Notes under the pieces: generated by a model
What the model saw: only the letters and a program-made list of their open reading frames with translations
Databases searched by the model: none
Told to the model about the DNA's origin: nothing
Program-made: the position numbers and the translations under genes
In this document: positions 1 through 12,367 of the stretch, piece by piece
Position numbering within the stretch: position 1 is the stretch's first letter
Layout of the letters: the number at the start of each line of letters is the position of its first letter
Source: Bryum argenteum
Taxonomy: Eukaryota; Streptophyta; Bryopsida; Bryales; Bryaceae
NCBI GenBank assembly: GCA_037043015.1
Contig: CM073322.1
Span: forward strand, 9,869,601 to 9,933,600
DNA: 64,000 nt
Reading direction: 5' to 3'

Positions 1-627
1 ACATCTATACCAAATCTTAGATTCAGAAATCCTCGTGAGATTGTAACGTTCAAAGTTGAAAAAAAATTCCTTGGTGTAAAAAGGTTGGAATATCTCCTAA
101 AGTATGAGGAATTTTGGAGCATGAGATGACTTTTCGGAAAGCTATGAAAAAACTCTACAACAACCTCCGGCAGAAAAGGTTTCAACTTCATGTAATCTAA
201 ATATAGTAAGTCAGAGGCTAACCAAACCAAAGCCAAATTGGCCCAAAACAAAACAGGCCTCTTGAAACTTTAGGAGTTAACCAGTGATCATGCTCTTAGT
301 AAACAACTTCAGACATGATGCAAAATATGCAAATTAGTGCAAAAATGGAAGAAATTACTGTGGGTGTGGTTCAACCGAAAGTGAACAGGACTCTCATGCA
401 CGCGCCACCTTCATTCCCGTTAACTTAACCGCCGCGGCAGCCTTCTTCCTGTGAAGCAGTTGGACACAAGCCACTCTCAAATTCCAACTCTTCCATCATC
501 AGAGAAGTACGATCCTTCACATGCAAGAAGCTCGACAGCTGATCGACCGATGAGGGCTATGAAGGGAACAGCAGCTGCAGCAGCAGCAGAGAGGAATGCG
601 GGACGAGGAGAGCTCTGAAAGAAGAAG
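1..627. other. Left-edge spacer and 5' flank of clathrin light chain
   Basis: No coding exon, RNA gene or repeat could be recognised. The last 100-150 bases before the first usable ATG become richer in CAG and GA triplets and probably contain the 5' UTR and promoter of the clathrin light chain gene. No convincing TATA box was found. Confidence 0.4.
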
Positions 628-2607
628 ATGCATAGCCTTATCTTCAAGCGGTCGGAATTGCCCAAGAAAATGGAGCAGCAGCAGGTGAAGGAACCAGCAT
701 TCGACACTGAGGAGGGATGCGAAGTAGATGATCAACATGATCAACATAATAATAAAGATGATGACATCAATCTCTTTCGCACTTCTTCTCCACTTCCCCT
801 CCTTCCTCCAATTCCTAGTTCTACTCCAGGAGTCGATTACTGTCAACCTTGCAACTTGCCCGTGACTAGTAATCTTCATGTCGTTAATTCTCTTCCTCAC
901 TCCTCAACTTGTAGCTATGGCATCCAGGCCCTCCTTCACCGCGAGCAGCGCTCTACTGCTCCTAACCACCAAATCGCCAACAGCAACTCCCTTCCTGATC
1001 ACGATGACGATGACTCCGATATAAACCACGACTCCGATATCCTCAGGTCCGATCTCAATCCTACCTATCGTTTATATTGAGGTTTTGTTTATTGTATGCA
1101 ATTGTCTTTAGTGTGTGGTTGTGTAGACAGTGGAAACGGAAAAAGGACGAGGAGCTGCTGGAAAGGAAAAAAGAGTCGCAAGCTAAGCTAGATCACGTAA
1201 ACCCTAATTCATTTTCATATCATCTAGTTAAGAATTCTTGAAGTGCAAAAACTTCAGCGTTTGTGTGAAGACATCGTCTCTGACTATTTTTTGGTGGATA
1301 GAGATTTCCAAGGGCATCCCACAAGTGACAAATTTCATAGAACCCAGGAACTATTTTAGGGATTTGAGCAAACTTTGTGGGTTACAGATGATGAAAGAAT
1401 CAGAATTTTTTTTTTATTGATGAACTTTAGAAGGTGATGCTATAGGTGTTTCTGAAACCAGATCTAGGTGTGGGGATATTGGAAAAGAGACTAGAATCTT
1501 TCTCTCTCATGGGCAAATCAACCTACTGAGGAGTTCTTGGTGTTGCTCTGATTTTGAGTAGGTTACTGCACTTTGTTACCAACCTCCCATTGCTGATTAA
1601 TTATGAAAGTTTTGGTAACAGAGATTGACTCCAACAATGTTACACATTTCTGATGGGTGAGGGGTGATCTATTTTCATTTATTGGCAAAGGAATGTGGTT
1701 TGAGCAGGTTCTGGAGCAAGCAGCAATAGAACGGGAAAGCTTTTACAAAGACCGAGAAGCTCACATCGAGGCGAAGAAACGCCTGAACAGGTATTAGTAA
1801 AATAATACTGAACCTCCATAATAATTTTGAGTAACATTGTGTAAAAAGACTTACGGTAAAGACTTGGGGATGGTTTTGCGCTCGATCGATCGATCAGGGA
1901 GAGAGAAGCGAAGTATCATGCGGATGTGGACGCCAAGCAGCAGGAGCAGCTGGCCGGCGGCAACTTGTGGGAGGCAGTGGCAGCGTTGATCGATCTCCAT
2001 GGCGACGGCGACGCCAACAACAAGCCCGCCAACAGTGCTGGCTCCACTGGTGGTAGTCGCCATTCGTTGTCGCCCAAAGGAAGAGCAGATGCTGTTCATC
2101 ATCAGTTGCCTGTTTCGAATAACAAGTCCAAGCAAGAGTCTGCTAAGAGTCAACGGCAACGCGATTTGCCCAAACCTGCCAAGAAATCCACCGACTTGTC
2201 GCGCATGCGAGAGGTAATTCTCATTCTAACCCCCGCTCTCATCGATTCTTCCTTACATTCGATTCCACACGCGCAAAGGCCACACAATTTTTTGAGCGAA
2301 TCGCTACGAGCGCATTCATGTCCTAAACTATTGCGATCTTTTCTGTAACAATTTAGGTTACTGTTCACTTTGTGAAAGTATATGTATGTTTCAATCACCA
2401 ATTCCCGTTTTCTCGCTGAAAGAAAAGTTAAAAAGCAATGCAGGGGTGAAAAATTGAATATTTGTTGTTCCGGTATCCCTCAAAGCAGAGGGTGTCATTA
2501 ATCCAGTTTATGGTAATCCTCTCTCAGAACTCATAATCACTAAGTCACTACTATGGGCATATGCGCAGATTCTTCTGAAACTTCAGCATCAAGCTTTGGT
2601 GCGCTAG
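628..2607 (+). CDS. CLC: Clathrin light chain
   Basis: Five exons: 628-1046, 1127-1196, 1708-1790, 1898-2213, 2569-2607, giving 308 residues. Clathrin light chains bind the hub of the heavy chain and regulate the coats of vesicles at the plasma membrane and trans-Golgi. The first exon is acidic and low in complexity, with poly-Asp/His runs and a proline-rich stretch, as in plant light chains. Exons 2 to 4 encode a charged coiled coil (QWKRKKDEELLERKKESQ, then EREAKYHADVDAKQQEQ) that matches the heavy-chain-binding helix. The end reads KKSTDLSRMREILLKLQHQ, the plant signature PTDLSRMRQ-LLKL. The usual NPPPHM tail is replaced by a short HQALVR end. An internal ATG at 670 is an alternative start. 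All splice sites are GT-AG and the frame closes exactly. The gene converges on the alpha-amylase gene. Confidence 0.92.
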
Positions 2608-3003
2608 CTAATGAAACGGATCTTACAAGAGAACCAATCTCTTCAAGAGGATGCAGGATCAGAAATTTTGCAAATCGACGAGAATATGACAAATACCGAC
2701 ATCGATAAAATATCAACAGCCGCCGCATGCAGCAGATTGTGTACATTAATGAGATCTTTCGAGATAGTCTCGATACAAATCTAAATGATAATCTGATGAT
2801 CGAGAAATGACATTATTTTCTTAGAGAGTGAGAAGAGTGATGACAGATCTGACACTGACTCCTGACAGACAGAGCAGGCAGTAAGCGTGAGATGTGTCAT
2901 CAAACGTCTATCAGTCACCGATCCAGTAAGATTCAAAGACATATGATGACTATATAGGATGATTCATCTATAGCAGCAGGTATAATATTGGCAGTTGATA
3001 GTT
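2608..3003. other. Convergent 3' spacer between CLC and alpha-amylase
   Basis: About 400 bp holding the two 3' UTRs. No gene or repeat was seen. Confidence 0.5.
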
Positions 3004-5876
3004 TCAACATTTCTTCTCCCAGACGCAGTAATCTTTTCCCACTGCCGCAATCTTGTAGTCTGCCTCACTTGGAGCCAAATGTCCCATGTCGAAGCGAGGT
3101 CCAATCTTGAGCACCACCTTGTCGTCGATGTGGGCCACGTACATGTCGGCTTCGGCTGCGCAGATGTTCACTGCGCTCTTTGCGTTGATGTCGTTCCGCT
3201 TCCTCACGTCGATGAGCGTGGAGATTTCGTCCTTCAGTCCCCAGTCAAAGAAATGGTCGTAGAACTGCAAAGCAAACATCGATCATTCACACCATGTCAA
3301 TGAAGACTCTCATGCTAAACCCTGAACGAGTTGTGAGCATCTTGGAATGGAGGCTTGAATGAAGTTTGGAGCCACTCATGATGCAAACAAACCTAAATGG
3401 GTTTGGCGCAAGCTCATAGAGCAACTTCCAGTGCACCGAGCTCAAATGAGTTCCGGGTGCAACAAGCCTAATGAGTTCGGAGCAAGTTTCTATGCGAAAA
3501 CTCTAATTGGAATCCAACCTATATGGATTCCAATAAATCTCTGAAAACAAGCTCTGAACTCTCAAGGGGAGCAACATGCAGCGCAACATAGCAACCTTTT
3601 ATAAGTTTCGACCTACATGCAATTTCAGGAGCAAAGCAAGCCTATATAAGTTTCAACGTAAATGGAATTCAGGAGCAAGCCTGAATGTCTACATGGTACT
3701 CAATCAACTAACATTTGCAAGCCAAAATGGGTTAGGACTGACATCCAAAGCATCCTTAAATGAATTTTTAAGCAACTTCGGATGATGCAAGCTAAAATAG
3801 TGGGGAGTGTGGAGCAATGAACTTACAATGCAAGGGTTGCCAGGGTGCGTGAGGATGTAAGCATATCCTTGCATGATGTGCTCGCCAGGGAAAGGCCAGT
3901 GAGCTTGCGTGGAGCCAGTGTCGTGATTATCAAGGAACGTGACAGCTTTGGAAGGCCAGTATCCAATCATACCCGGGGGTTTATTGTTGGGATCACGAAG
4001 ACGCCAGAGCTGGCCCTTGACAGCCTCCTGCAAGATCCCTTTCGTGGTGAAATCGAACGCAGTCGACTGCTCCCCCGTCGCATGAACCCAGTCCACGAGC
4101 TGCTGTCGGTGGCCGTCCTGGTTGTAGTCCAATCCGTCGTGACCGTAGTTCATGTTGGTCCAAAACTCCCCCACTGAAAACTCCGGCTCCGTCTTGCGGA
4201 TGTAGCGTCCCACGAAGTAGCCGCCGTAGCCCTTGGCGAAGTCGAACCTCCACCCGTCGAACCCGATCTTGTACTTCATCCAGTTCATCCACACTATCAG
4301 ATCCGCCTGGACACGATCGTTCGTGTGATCGATATCGGGCGCCGCTCCGAAATCGTCCCCGGTGTCCGGCGCACCTGCACCACACCCAAAATCAAAATGC
4401 TCAGATTCGCTCAAATCGAAGCTGCCAACAGACATGTCATTACGAAACAAGGCTGGAGTGCATCAGAATTGGCTTATCGACATGTCTGGATCCAAATGTC
4501 TGAAAAGGGGGTCAAAGCGCGAGTTCAAATCTGCTCAGGACATACATTGTCATGTACAGAGCCTCAGAATTGGCATTACCGACTCTCTCTGAATTTCAAC
4601 AGCTTTCATCAATTGAGTTATTGGCACTTCAATGTGACATAGTGAAGGCTTCCCGTGAACAAGATGTGCACTGAAGAGGTGAAAACATTGAATCCAAGAT
4701 TGTAAAATACTCAAGCATTTTGAACGAAAGAGCATGATGTTCATTTCACAGAACTGAAAAATTTAGAATCTGTACTAGTCCAGATCAATTGAAGGAGTCC
4801 ACATTTTAGTAGAATGTGGCTTATACCTGTTCCGTCGCCGTAAGGATAATCGTTGCCGACCACGGCCCATGGACCCCAATCGAGGGCATCGTCAGGGGTG
4901 CCGCCTTCAAAGATGACCCACTCGCCGCGCTCGTCTTGAGCGTCGCCGCATCGGTGATTCACCACGATGTCGGCAATGCAGCGCAGTCCTACGTGATGGA
5001 ATTTGTCGATCGTCTCCCGGAGCTTCTCCTCGTTACCGTACTTGCAGTCGTTCAGATCATAGAGCCTCCCTGGCATGTACCCTGCAACGTAACAATTCTC
5101 ACTTTCAGCCAATTCACTTAACATGGTTCCTCGACAGGATGCTGCTGCTGCGACTTGTTGCGATGGTTAGTTGACGAGAAGCTGACCCTGAGGAGCTACG
5201 GAGTGGCTGGATGGAGGAAACCAAACATCCGTCACGCCCGCTTTCGCCAACTCTTCCGCTTTCTCTCCAAGCACATCGTACCAGCACGGGCTCTTCCACG
5301 ACTCCCAATTGAACCCCTGCATCAATGCATCAAAAATCATTACATCGTGTTGGCGCACATGCATTCGAACAAGTTGAAAGACAGTACATTGCAAGGTACA
5401 TTCCCCAGTATATGCTTAAGAATATTGCTATGGTTCGTTACCTGGAACATGACGACACGGAGGCGATCGGCTTTGATGTTGCCTCCGCGAGGCTTATGAA
5501 AGCTTCGAGTACGAGTGAGTTTGCCTTTGACAGTCTCCGTGGCTTCTCCTGCAGCCTCTTTCACAGTCTCCGTGGTCTCTTCCACGGCCTCTTTCACAAC
5601 TTCAGCGCCTTCTTTTACCACATCAGAGACCTCTTCCAAGATTTCAGAGGCATTCGAGGCTCGAAACGAGGAATCTGGGTTGTTCTGTGACACAAAACGA
5701 CGACGAGAACGACGACTCCCCTGCAGCTGCTGCTGCTGCAGCTTCACGGAATAGAAACCGGAAGAAGCCAAAGAAACGCGATTCTTCCCCGCATTGCTCG
5801 AGGTTCCAAGAGCCGCCGCTCCACTCGTCGCGCACCCAATTGCTGCTTGCACAGCTGAACTGGCCATGGCGGCCAT
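3004..5876 (-). CDS. Plastid-type alpha-amylase (GH13)
   Basis: Five exons on the minus strand: 5876-5442, 5316-5187, 5081-4827, 4374-3827, 3264-3004 (542 aa). The enzyme cleaves internal alpha-1,4 bonds of starch. The four GH13 regions are visible: [20 protein letters not shown], with the nucleophile Asp; VGEFW, with the acid/base Glu; and FLDNHD. The C-terminal sheet domain ends [16 protein letters not shown]. The first ~70 residues are Ala/Ser/Arg-rich like a chloroplast transit peptide. They are followed by an amphipathic Lys/Glu/Thr-rich repeat ([20 protein letters not shown]) before the barrel starts at VVMFQGFNWES. Arabidopsis AMY3 has two CBM45 domains here; this protein is much shorter and has none. 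The start could be 5876 or 5867. A 5' UTR intron is predicted upstream. Confidence 0.95.
3350..3790. repeat. Degenerate short repeats inside alpha-amylase intron 4
   Basis: The intron repeats a loose phrase several times, of the type AGCAAGCCTATATAAGTTTC and AGCAAC...TATAAGTTTCGACC. This looks like old local tandem duplication. No coding content. Confidence 0.4.
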
Positions 5877-5896
5877 AGCTACACTTCTTGCCACAC

Positions 5897-6040
5897 CTGC
5901 ATCCCAAAACGCAACACGCTCAAAACCCCCCACTCACCCAAGAACACAAAAAAAGACTCCTGATCTAAAAAACTCTCATACCCCTTGTCCCTAGAGACCC
6001 AAGTGTCAACTCTCATTCGAATTGGGCGATCGAAGCTTAC
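5897..6040 (-). other. Predicted 5' UTR intron of alpha-amylase
   Basis: On the minus strand a good donor (CAC|GTAAGC at 6041/6040) faces an acceptor (GATGCAG, ending at 5897) about 20 bp before the start codon. Splicing removes an upstream in-frame extension that looks non-conserved, which supports the start at 5876. The promoter would lie above about 6070. Confidence 0.5.
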
Positions 6041-6099
6041 GTGCAAAGATCAGCGAGGAGCGCGACGGATGCGCTGCCAATGCGAGTGCGAATGGGGAT

Positions 6100-7980
6100 T
6101 GGGGGACAGTGGCTGGATTGTTGCTTGCTAGTGGGAATGGGCTGCTCGGGGGAATGGGGTGATAATAAGCTGGGATGTTTGGGGCCCCACAGGGGGTGCC
6201 ATCTAGGAGTGGAGTAGATTCGAACCCGCGTCACGTGCCTCCAAGTGTCGCACTGTGCGCGACGGGGCTGTGGGGAGGCGCCACGCGCTGTGGGAGTGGT
6301 TCTGTGTCCACCGTCCGCTGGTCGGATGCTTGTCCCGGAGAAGATGCCGGACGCAATGGATGGACGGGGTGTGCTCGCTCATGGGGCCCGCGTGACATTT
6401 CCTTGGCCTACTTGCAGTCGTATGAGCATCTCCGCCCGTCAGAATGATTGTTACCCGTTTATTTTACTTTACTAGTATGAAACTACCTAAAGGCGGGTAC
6501 CCAAGATTCTTACCTTTGGACAGATCTAGCCTGGCCTCCCTTGCATGTACCTCATGCGTACATATTTATGGTGCTCGCCTTTAGGTTTTCATTTCTAAAA
6601 TTTGTATTCTCTCATCACTCATCTCAAATCCTTAAAACTCAAATTTGGCTACAAATACGTGTAAACCGACTTTTCTTGTTTTCTTTTCTTAGGACAGAAT
6701 AGAATTAGAAATGTGAGCTTGGCTATCGAAAACAAAGGGTAGAAACTGCAGTTTTTGGGTTCTTTACGGATACCTCTATTATGTGTGTGTTTTGGAAAAC
6801 CACAAAAATAGGGATAGTTTGTCTTTTCCTATTCCTTATCCATAAAAAAATAGTAACCGCTCATTTCTCACTCTAAATATGTAGATTCCCTCGCTTTCTC
6901 TTAAGTGCACGAGATGCACTTCCGGACTGCTATATCTGAAATCCGTGCACAAAATTCTTTTGAATTTTATCTTGAGAAATTCAATCATAAAGGCTTGTTC
7001 TTGATCTACTAATTGGTCCATCCATCAATTTCTATCAATTGTTATTATATGGAATTTGGGATATATTGAGTCAAAGTTTCAGTTTTTGCAAAAAGAAAAA
7101 AAATAATAAATAAATCATCAAGCAAATAACCACAATGTGGATTTCGACTTGATGGGTTAAGATACTACACTACCTAAAATCTCACATTAGGAGGGAACTT
7201 GAAATTCTAGTGTAATCATGGTGAATGGTAGAAGAGACTAAATTTCACCCCCCCCCCCTATAATCTAACAACATGGAATAAAAATTTCCTTGAGATAGAA
7301 TGTTCTTCATATGTACATGTAATAGGGTGAATGACTACAACTTACTTGTACCCGTTAGTTCTTAAATTTACAATTATATATGTAAATGCTTGAAGATACT
7401 TAAAAAATAAGATATTTTTGTTGTTTTTTTGGTTTTCTAAACCCTATAATATAGTAACTTACTCATTTCGTTACTCCAAGTATAGTGAACTCCTTAAATG
7501 CGAGTAATTAGGTGCTTCTATAATGAATCATATAGTGTGTGATTTCTAGTACACCTACTATTCCTACTTCAAGACTTCTTAACTAATTAAACACATTCAT
7601 AGTTTGTAATTCCAATTGGTCCAATCTCCTACATATTTTGCACATTCAGGAAAATTGATTCTTATACGTAGAATTAAAAAAGAGGTTACCATTTTATTTG
7701 TACAATTTTTTTTTAATGCTCCCATCTTTTCACAAAAAGCTATTATTATTATTCTCAAAATCATATACTGACCATCTCTCTAAGAAGAAAAAATCCAAAC
7801 CCATTAGAGGCTGCTGCGTGATAAAGTGTTTCTTCAATACCATCTACCACTAATAGAAGATCTATGTGTCTTTGTTTATCCATAAAGTAATCCTATAATA
7901 GTATAATTTGAAAAGTTGCATCAGAATAGTTTAAAGAGTTTTGGTTAGTGGTATTTGATTGTTACTAAGAGTTAATTAGA
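6100..7980. other. Upstream region of alpha-amylase, then AT-rich spacer
   Basis: 6100-6470 is GC-rich and probably contains the alpha-amylase promoter. From about 6480 the base composition drops sharply to AT-rich DNA with no coding exon. A poly-C run lies near 7250. No transposon ends were recognised here. Confidence 0.4.
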
Positions 7981-7989
7981 TCTAATTAA

Positions 7990-8290
7990 CATGGCAAGGA
8001 GACAACAAGACGAGGAGGCAAAGAAACAAGTCAATAAACAAATGAGGGATATAAAAAAATATGGGAATGAGGATCGTGGGACGAGGGACAAGGAACAAGG
8101 GAACATGAGATTGGGTTAAAAGGGGTTTGCGAGGAGGAGATCGAGGAAATAGGAGATGAAGAACCCAATACGGTGGAATGAAGGATAAGGAACCGAGAAC
8201 AAATAATTGAAAAGGAGGAATGAGAAACTGGAAATAAAGGATTGGGGAACGAGGGGACTGGAGGTGGAAATTAAACATGAGAGAAGGAAC
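7990..8290. repeat. Polypurine tract
   Basis: About 300 bases are strongly purine-biased on the plus strand, with recurring GGGAACGAGGGAC and GAGGAGGAGA-like phrases. The pyrimidine-only complement produces a spurious hydrophobic open frame on the minus strand. This is low-complexity DNA, not a gene. Confidence 0.6.
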
Positions 8291-9000
8291 AAGGAACCTC
8301 ATCACCCAAAATAAAGTATCTAAACTCATTCCAAGTGGTTTATCATCAACATTAGATAGATATAAATGTGTAATATTACAAAGAAAGGAGGGGTGTATAT
8401 GTACGTGCTTGTGTACATTGTGGATGGGGCCTTTATCATCTGTGAGGACAACAAGTACCTTACTTGTCTCTTTTCAAATAACTACAACCTCCAAAATGTG
8501 GGCATGTTAGAAACTTGAGGGCTCTTAAAGAGGTTGCCTATGAGACAATCTTGCTACTATTATGAATAAAATTCATCCAAAGGCTAGTGTAGTTCGTATT
8601 GTTACAAAAGTTAACAATCTAACCATTGGTGTCATGCACGATGGACATAAACACACAAGAGTAGATTGTTCAAACACCCGTGCCAATCTCAAAAAGAGCC
8701 ACGACGTTCTCCTTTTTCACTAAATTTCAACTTGTAGTAAAGGAGTGTAAATGGAACATGTCCCATAATAGAGTTGTAGTAATCTTCACTCATACGTACA
8801 TAATAGCTTTCCCACACAACAATGCCATGTTCTCACTGCAAAATTATAGGGTGTCACTACAAGGTACTATTTTAGATACACCTATATATCGAACTTCAAA
8901 AATTCATACATTATTCTAAAAGAGTCGGAAATTGATGAACCCACTTGCTCTATCTTCTACTAATTGTCCATGTGCACAAAAATTACTTACACTAGACTAA
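8291..9000. other. AT-rich intergenic DNA
   Basis: No gene, RNA or clear repeat seen. Confidence 0.3.
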
Positions 9001-9600
9001 ATATAAAGTTGTCCAACCTCAGTTCACATTTTTTATCTCGAGGTTGTTTATCTCCCATCATCTCATGCACCAGATATGAAGTTGTTCAACTCTTGTGCAT
9101 GTATTCTCAATTTGAGGTTGTCTAGTTATAATTATTTTACTTTTTCATCTTAATTTATTTAATGCGGTCTACACCTTTTTATGAAACTTGAGTTTCAAAA
9201 TACTATATGATTGACCTATTTGTGAAATGTAAAATATACTTATTTGAGACTAATTGTATTCTATAGCTTTTTATAAGGTTGTTGATTTTCATGTTACTTT
9301 ATGCAAGTTTCTTGTTTTATACTTATAATGTATTAGAATGGTTTTCATGATGAATGCTGACATTTTTGAGTGGATGAAAATATACTAGAGTGTAAGCAAA
9401 CAATAAGGGGAGCTAAAGAACCCCAAAGTGAGAACATGTGAAGTAAAGTTAAACAACTTCACATCTTGTGCATGAAATGATAGGAGCTAGACAATTCCAA
9501 GATTAATATAATTAATTGGAGTTATACAACTATGGCAAATGACTGTAGGGCTATAAAACTTAAGAATATGTGAACCGGATCTGAACAACTCTGTATATAG
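9001..9600. repeat. Long imperfect inverted repeat, possible DNA transposon remnant
   Basis: The arm at about 9001-9125 matches the reverse complement of about 9415-9600. Matching core phrases include TCATGCACCAGATATGAAGT on the left and ATTTCATGCACAAGATGTGA on the right when inverted, plus AGTTCACAT and GTTGTTCA blocks outside them. Short GTTGTYYA-like motifs recur inside each arm, like the subterminal repeats of some DNA transposons. No clean terminal repeat or target duplication was found, so the family is unknown. Confidence 0.45.
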
Positions 9601-11094
9601 AAACGACTTGAAGTTTTGTTATTTCCGAGGTGACTCCATAATTACAAGGTGGGACTAAAAGTACTGACTTGGAGTAAATACTCTTAAGATAGCACTTAGC
9701 TAGTATAAATTGAAACAAGTAAAGTCTCCAATTAGAAACCAGAGCTTCTAGACCTTATTAATACTACACAGATGAGAATATATAAATATTATTCATTTCC
9801 ATCTCCATGGTTTGTGTGGAGAGGAGTATTTGACCCTTTTGTATAGTTTAAAATTGGTAACAAACATGGTTTGTAACATTGGTTTGTAAGGAGAGGTATC
9901 TGATATGTTTTTGTGTTGATGTATAGGTTGTTACGAAGATTAACCATAAATGAATAAGAACACTTTTTATATGTCTCCTCCCAATTCATTTAGAAACTCT
10001 TTTCTTATCCTTACGTTTGTTGTATGGTGTTCTATACTTCTTTAGTCACCTAGAACATTTATTGAATCTACTCAAATTGTGCTAGATGACAAAAGAGGCA
10101 TAAAAAACCATACAACAACCGTTTGGAAAAAAAAAGAGTTTTTGAAAGAATTGAGAGAAGGTATATGAGAAGTCGCTTGCAATTTCTGAACTGTCATCTA
10201 GTATGATGTTACTAGATGGCAATTATATCTTAAAGCACAAATCATTGAATCAAAAAGATTTGCAACAACCTTCTAACAAGAATATGTGAATTAAGGTTAT
10301 TATATTACTTGATTCTGTGTTCTCTACCTTGATGTCAGTCACGAAAGGGCTATGTTTATGTTATCTATTTATTCTTTTTTGTCTAAGAGCCCCTTCCTCT
10401 CATGCTTGGGCTTGTACATGTAGGATAAAAGCTTGAGTGGTGAGACTCAAAATAGTGGCATGCTAAAACATTAATCTGGACTTGCATTGCAAGTAGGAGT
10501 GTGTGGAAATGAAAGTACTTATTATTATTATTATTATTTGAAAAAAAACTTTCTTACGTGGTGCCACATTCAAAGTACAATAATAGTGAATGCCTAGTTA
10601 TTTCAAGCTCTGATGTTTGGCCTTAATTCATGTGGATGATATATTAACTCAACTTCAAATGGCACTTGACTTTGCACATATATTCTTGAGACAACTTTCA
10701 ACAAGATCCTACGTTTAAAATTCTCCGATTTTACCCCGCTCTTATTTTAATGAAATTGAAGGATTTTTAATCTTTGAAGTCTTACACCACCAATCTAATA
10801 GATTAAAAAAATTAGGGGGTTAAAAATAGAGTACTCAATATCCAACATGAAGCATTAGTGTTTCATGGAGAAGGGATGAACTTCATGTACTTGTACTATA
10901 GATTGATAGTATTCTACTAAGCATGCACTCTATGCATAACAAGGTTCTACCTAGTAGCATTCATTTATTTTTATATATGAATCTACCAAATGCTCAAAAA
11001 TATTAAATCACACTCCTTGTTACTCCTTATTTTTGTTCATGGTTATTCTTAGGACGAATTCCCCAATCTCAATTTTGTGATTCTAAGCATGACA
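9601..11094. other. AT-rich gene-free spacer
   Basis: No coding exon was recognised. It contains a short perfect inverted repeat (CTAGATGACA near 10083, TGTCATCTAG near 10193) and an (ATT)n microsatellite near 10520. Otherwise nothing was seen. Confidence 0.4.
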
Positions 11095-11405
11095 CCTTAT
11101 ACTTGTGGCCGGATTGAGGGCCGGCCCGAATTCTTCAAATTTCAACCAATAGGATGACTCGATTCTTTCAAATCGGGCCTAAGGGCTTTATACTAAAGCC
11201 CAACCCGAACTTCAATTTATCCTATGTGGCATCCTACGTGGCACTATTTTGGCACCAAAATGTTTGGGCCCAAGTGATGCAATTGGGACAAGGTTTACAC
11301 CGGCCCAAACTTCCCACCTTGGGCCCGAACCTTAGCAGTTCAATCCGGCCCGCTCTCCGGCCGGCCCCAGCTTGTGTATAAAGTGGGCCTTATATAGGTA
11401 TCTAA
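11095..11405 (+). promoter_or_regulatory. Probable pyruvate decarboxylase promoter with site II motifs and TATA box
   Basis: After 4 kb of AT-rich DNA the sequence turns GC-rich. It contains several TGGGCC/GGCCCA elements (site II, TCP-type), for example at 11265, 11302, 11319 and 11384, and a CCAAT-like ACCAATAGG. A TATAAA lies at 11377-11382. A perfect hairpin GGGCTTTA-TAC-TAAAGCCC spans 11183-11201. Transcription would begin near 11405, about 550 bp before a predicted 5' UTR donor. Confidence 0.55.
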
Positions 11406-11949
11406 AAGCTCAAAACGTTAGTAGCTAGCCCTAAAACTTCCATTTTCGGTGGTAGCGGAGGCTTGGAATAAGTCAAGCCAGTCAGTCGTTCGCAAAAGCC
11501 ATTCCGCACGTACTACAGAAAGCGGAACTCGGCGATGATGAGCATCTTACCCAATTCCTACTGCAATTTCTGCCTGGTACGAAGCTAGAAACGAGGAACG
11601 TCCATTTTCTAGTTCAAAACTGCATGATAAAGTGGCAATCAAAGCAGAAAAAGGGTATGCAAGGAAAGCAGCAAGAGTCATGAGGTGGTGAGGTGGGCAG
11701 GGCTGGCGTCGCGGAGGCAGGTGGCGACTGGCGAGGCGTTTCGACCCTCGCCAAGTCGTCACCACTTGTGCAACACCAGAATCACTTTCTCTTAACATGC
11801 AGGACCAGGGGAAGCACCTTTGAGGTCCGTCCCTCTTGACAGCAATTGAAAATTCCCTTCCCTCTGCATGAAGAGCAGACTCCTCCCTCCCCAATTCTCC
11901 ATTCTTTTTCGCTGATCGCCGTTGCAAGCTTCGATTGCTGCAGTTTCAG

Positions 11950-12361
11950 GTACGTTGTGTAAAATATTCCTCGACATTGTCCTGATCTGCACTTGTTCCA
12001 TCATGGCTATGGTGGAATCGTTCAATTAGCGAGGAGGGCTTACAGGCTACGAGGCGAGATGGGTAGATTAGATGGATAGGTAAATTGCTTTGCGTAGAAT
12101 CAGTGGACGAGAATTCAAACAGATGACGAAAGTTGTTGGACTAGAATCATTGGGTGTTTCAAAAGCTTGCTTAGGGTAGGACAATTCGCACATGACTGTG
12201 GCTCCATGATTTGGCATTGAAGAGCTTTTGAACGAACTAGTAGGAGAAGGACCGCAGGTGTAGTTTCATGCTAGAAGATATTGGACGAGATCATACCTCG
12301 TTATGGGGATAGACGATTTGCGGATTGGCATGTGATTGAATGGCGTTGGATTTGTGAGCAG
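11950..12361 (+). other. Predicted 5' UTR intron of pyruvate decarboxylase
   Basis: The donor TTTCAG|GTACGT at 11949/11950 pairs with the acceptor GTGAGCAG ending at 12361, six bases before the start codon at 12368. It removes the non-conserved in-frame extension upstream of that ATG. Confidence 0.6.
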
Positions 12362-12367
12362 GCGAGG

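Noticed and set aside
5515-5754. Plus-strand frame rich in Ser/Thr/Val at the start of the alpha-amylase gene
   Set aside because: It is the antisense reading of the repetitive Lys/Glu/Thr linker in the first amylase exon.
6180-6300. Possible tRNA gene around GATTCGAACCCGCG
   Set aside because: A B-box-like word is present, but no A box at the right distance and no acceptor or T-stem pairing on either strand.
7982-8329. 115-codon hydrophobic frame on the minus strand
   Set aside because: It is produced by the pyrimidine strand of a polypurine tract, and its composition is entirely Leu/Phe/Pro/Ile/Ser.
8985-9610. CACTA transposon
   Set aside because: CACTA occurs at the left edge near 8990, but no matching TAGTG end or 3-bp target duplication was found on the right.
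6480-11094. LTR or virus-like fossil in the AT-rich desert
   Set aside because: No long direct repeats, primer-binding site, or gag, pol or capsid-like frames were recognised.
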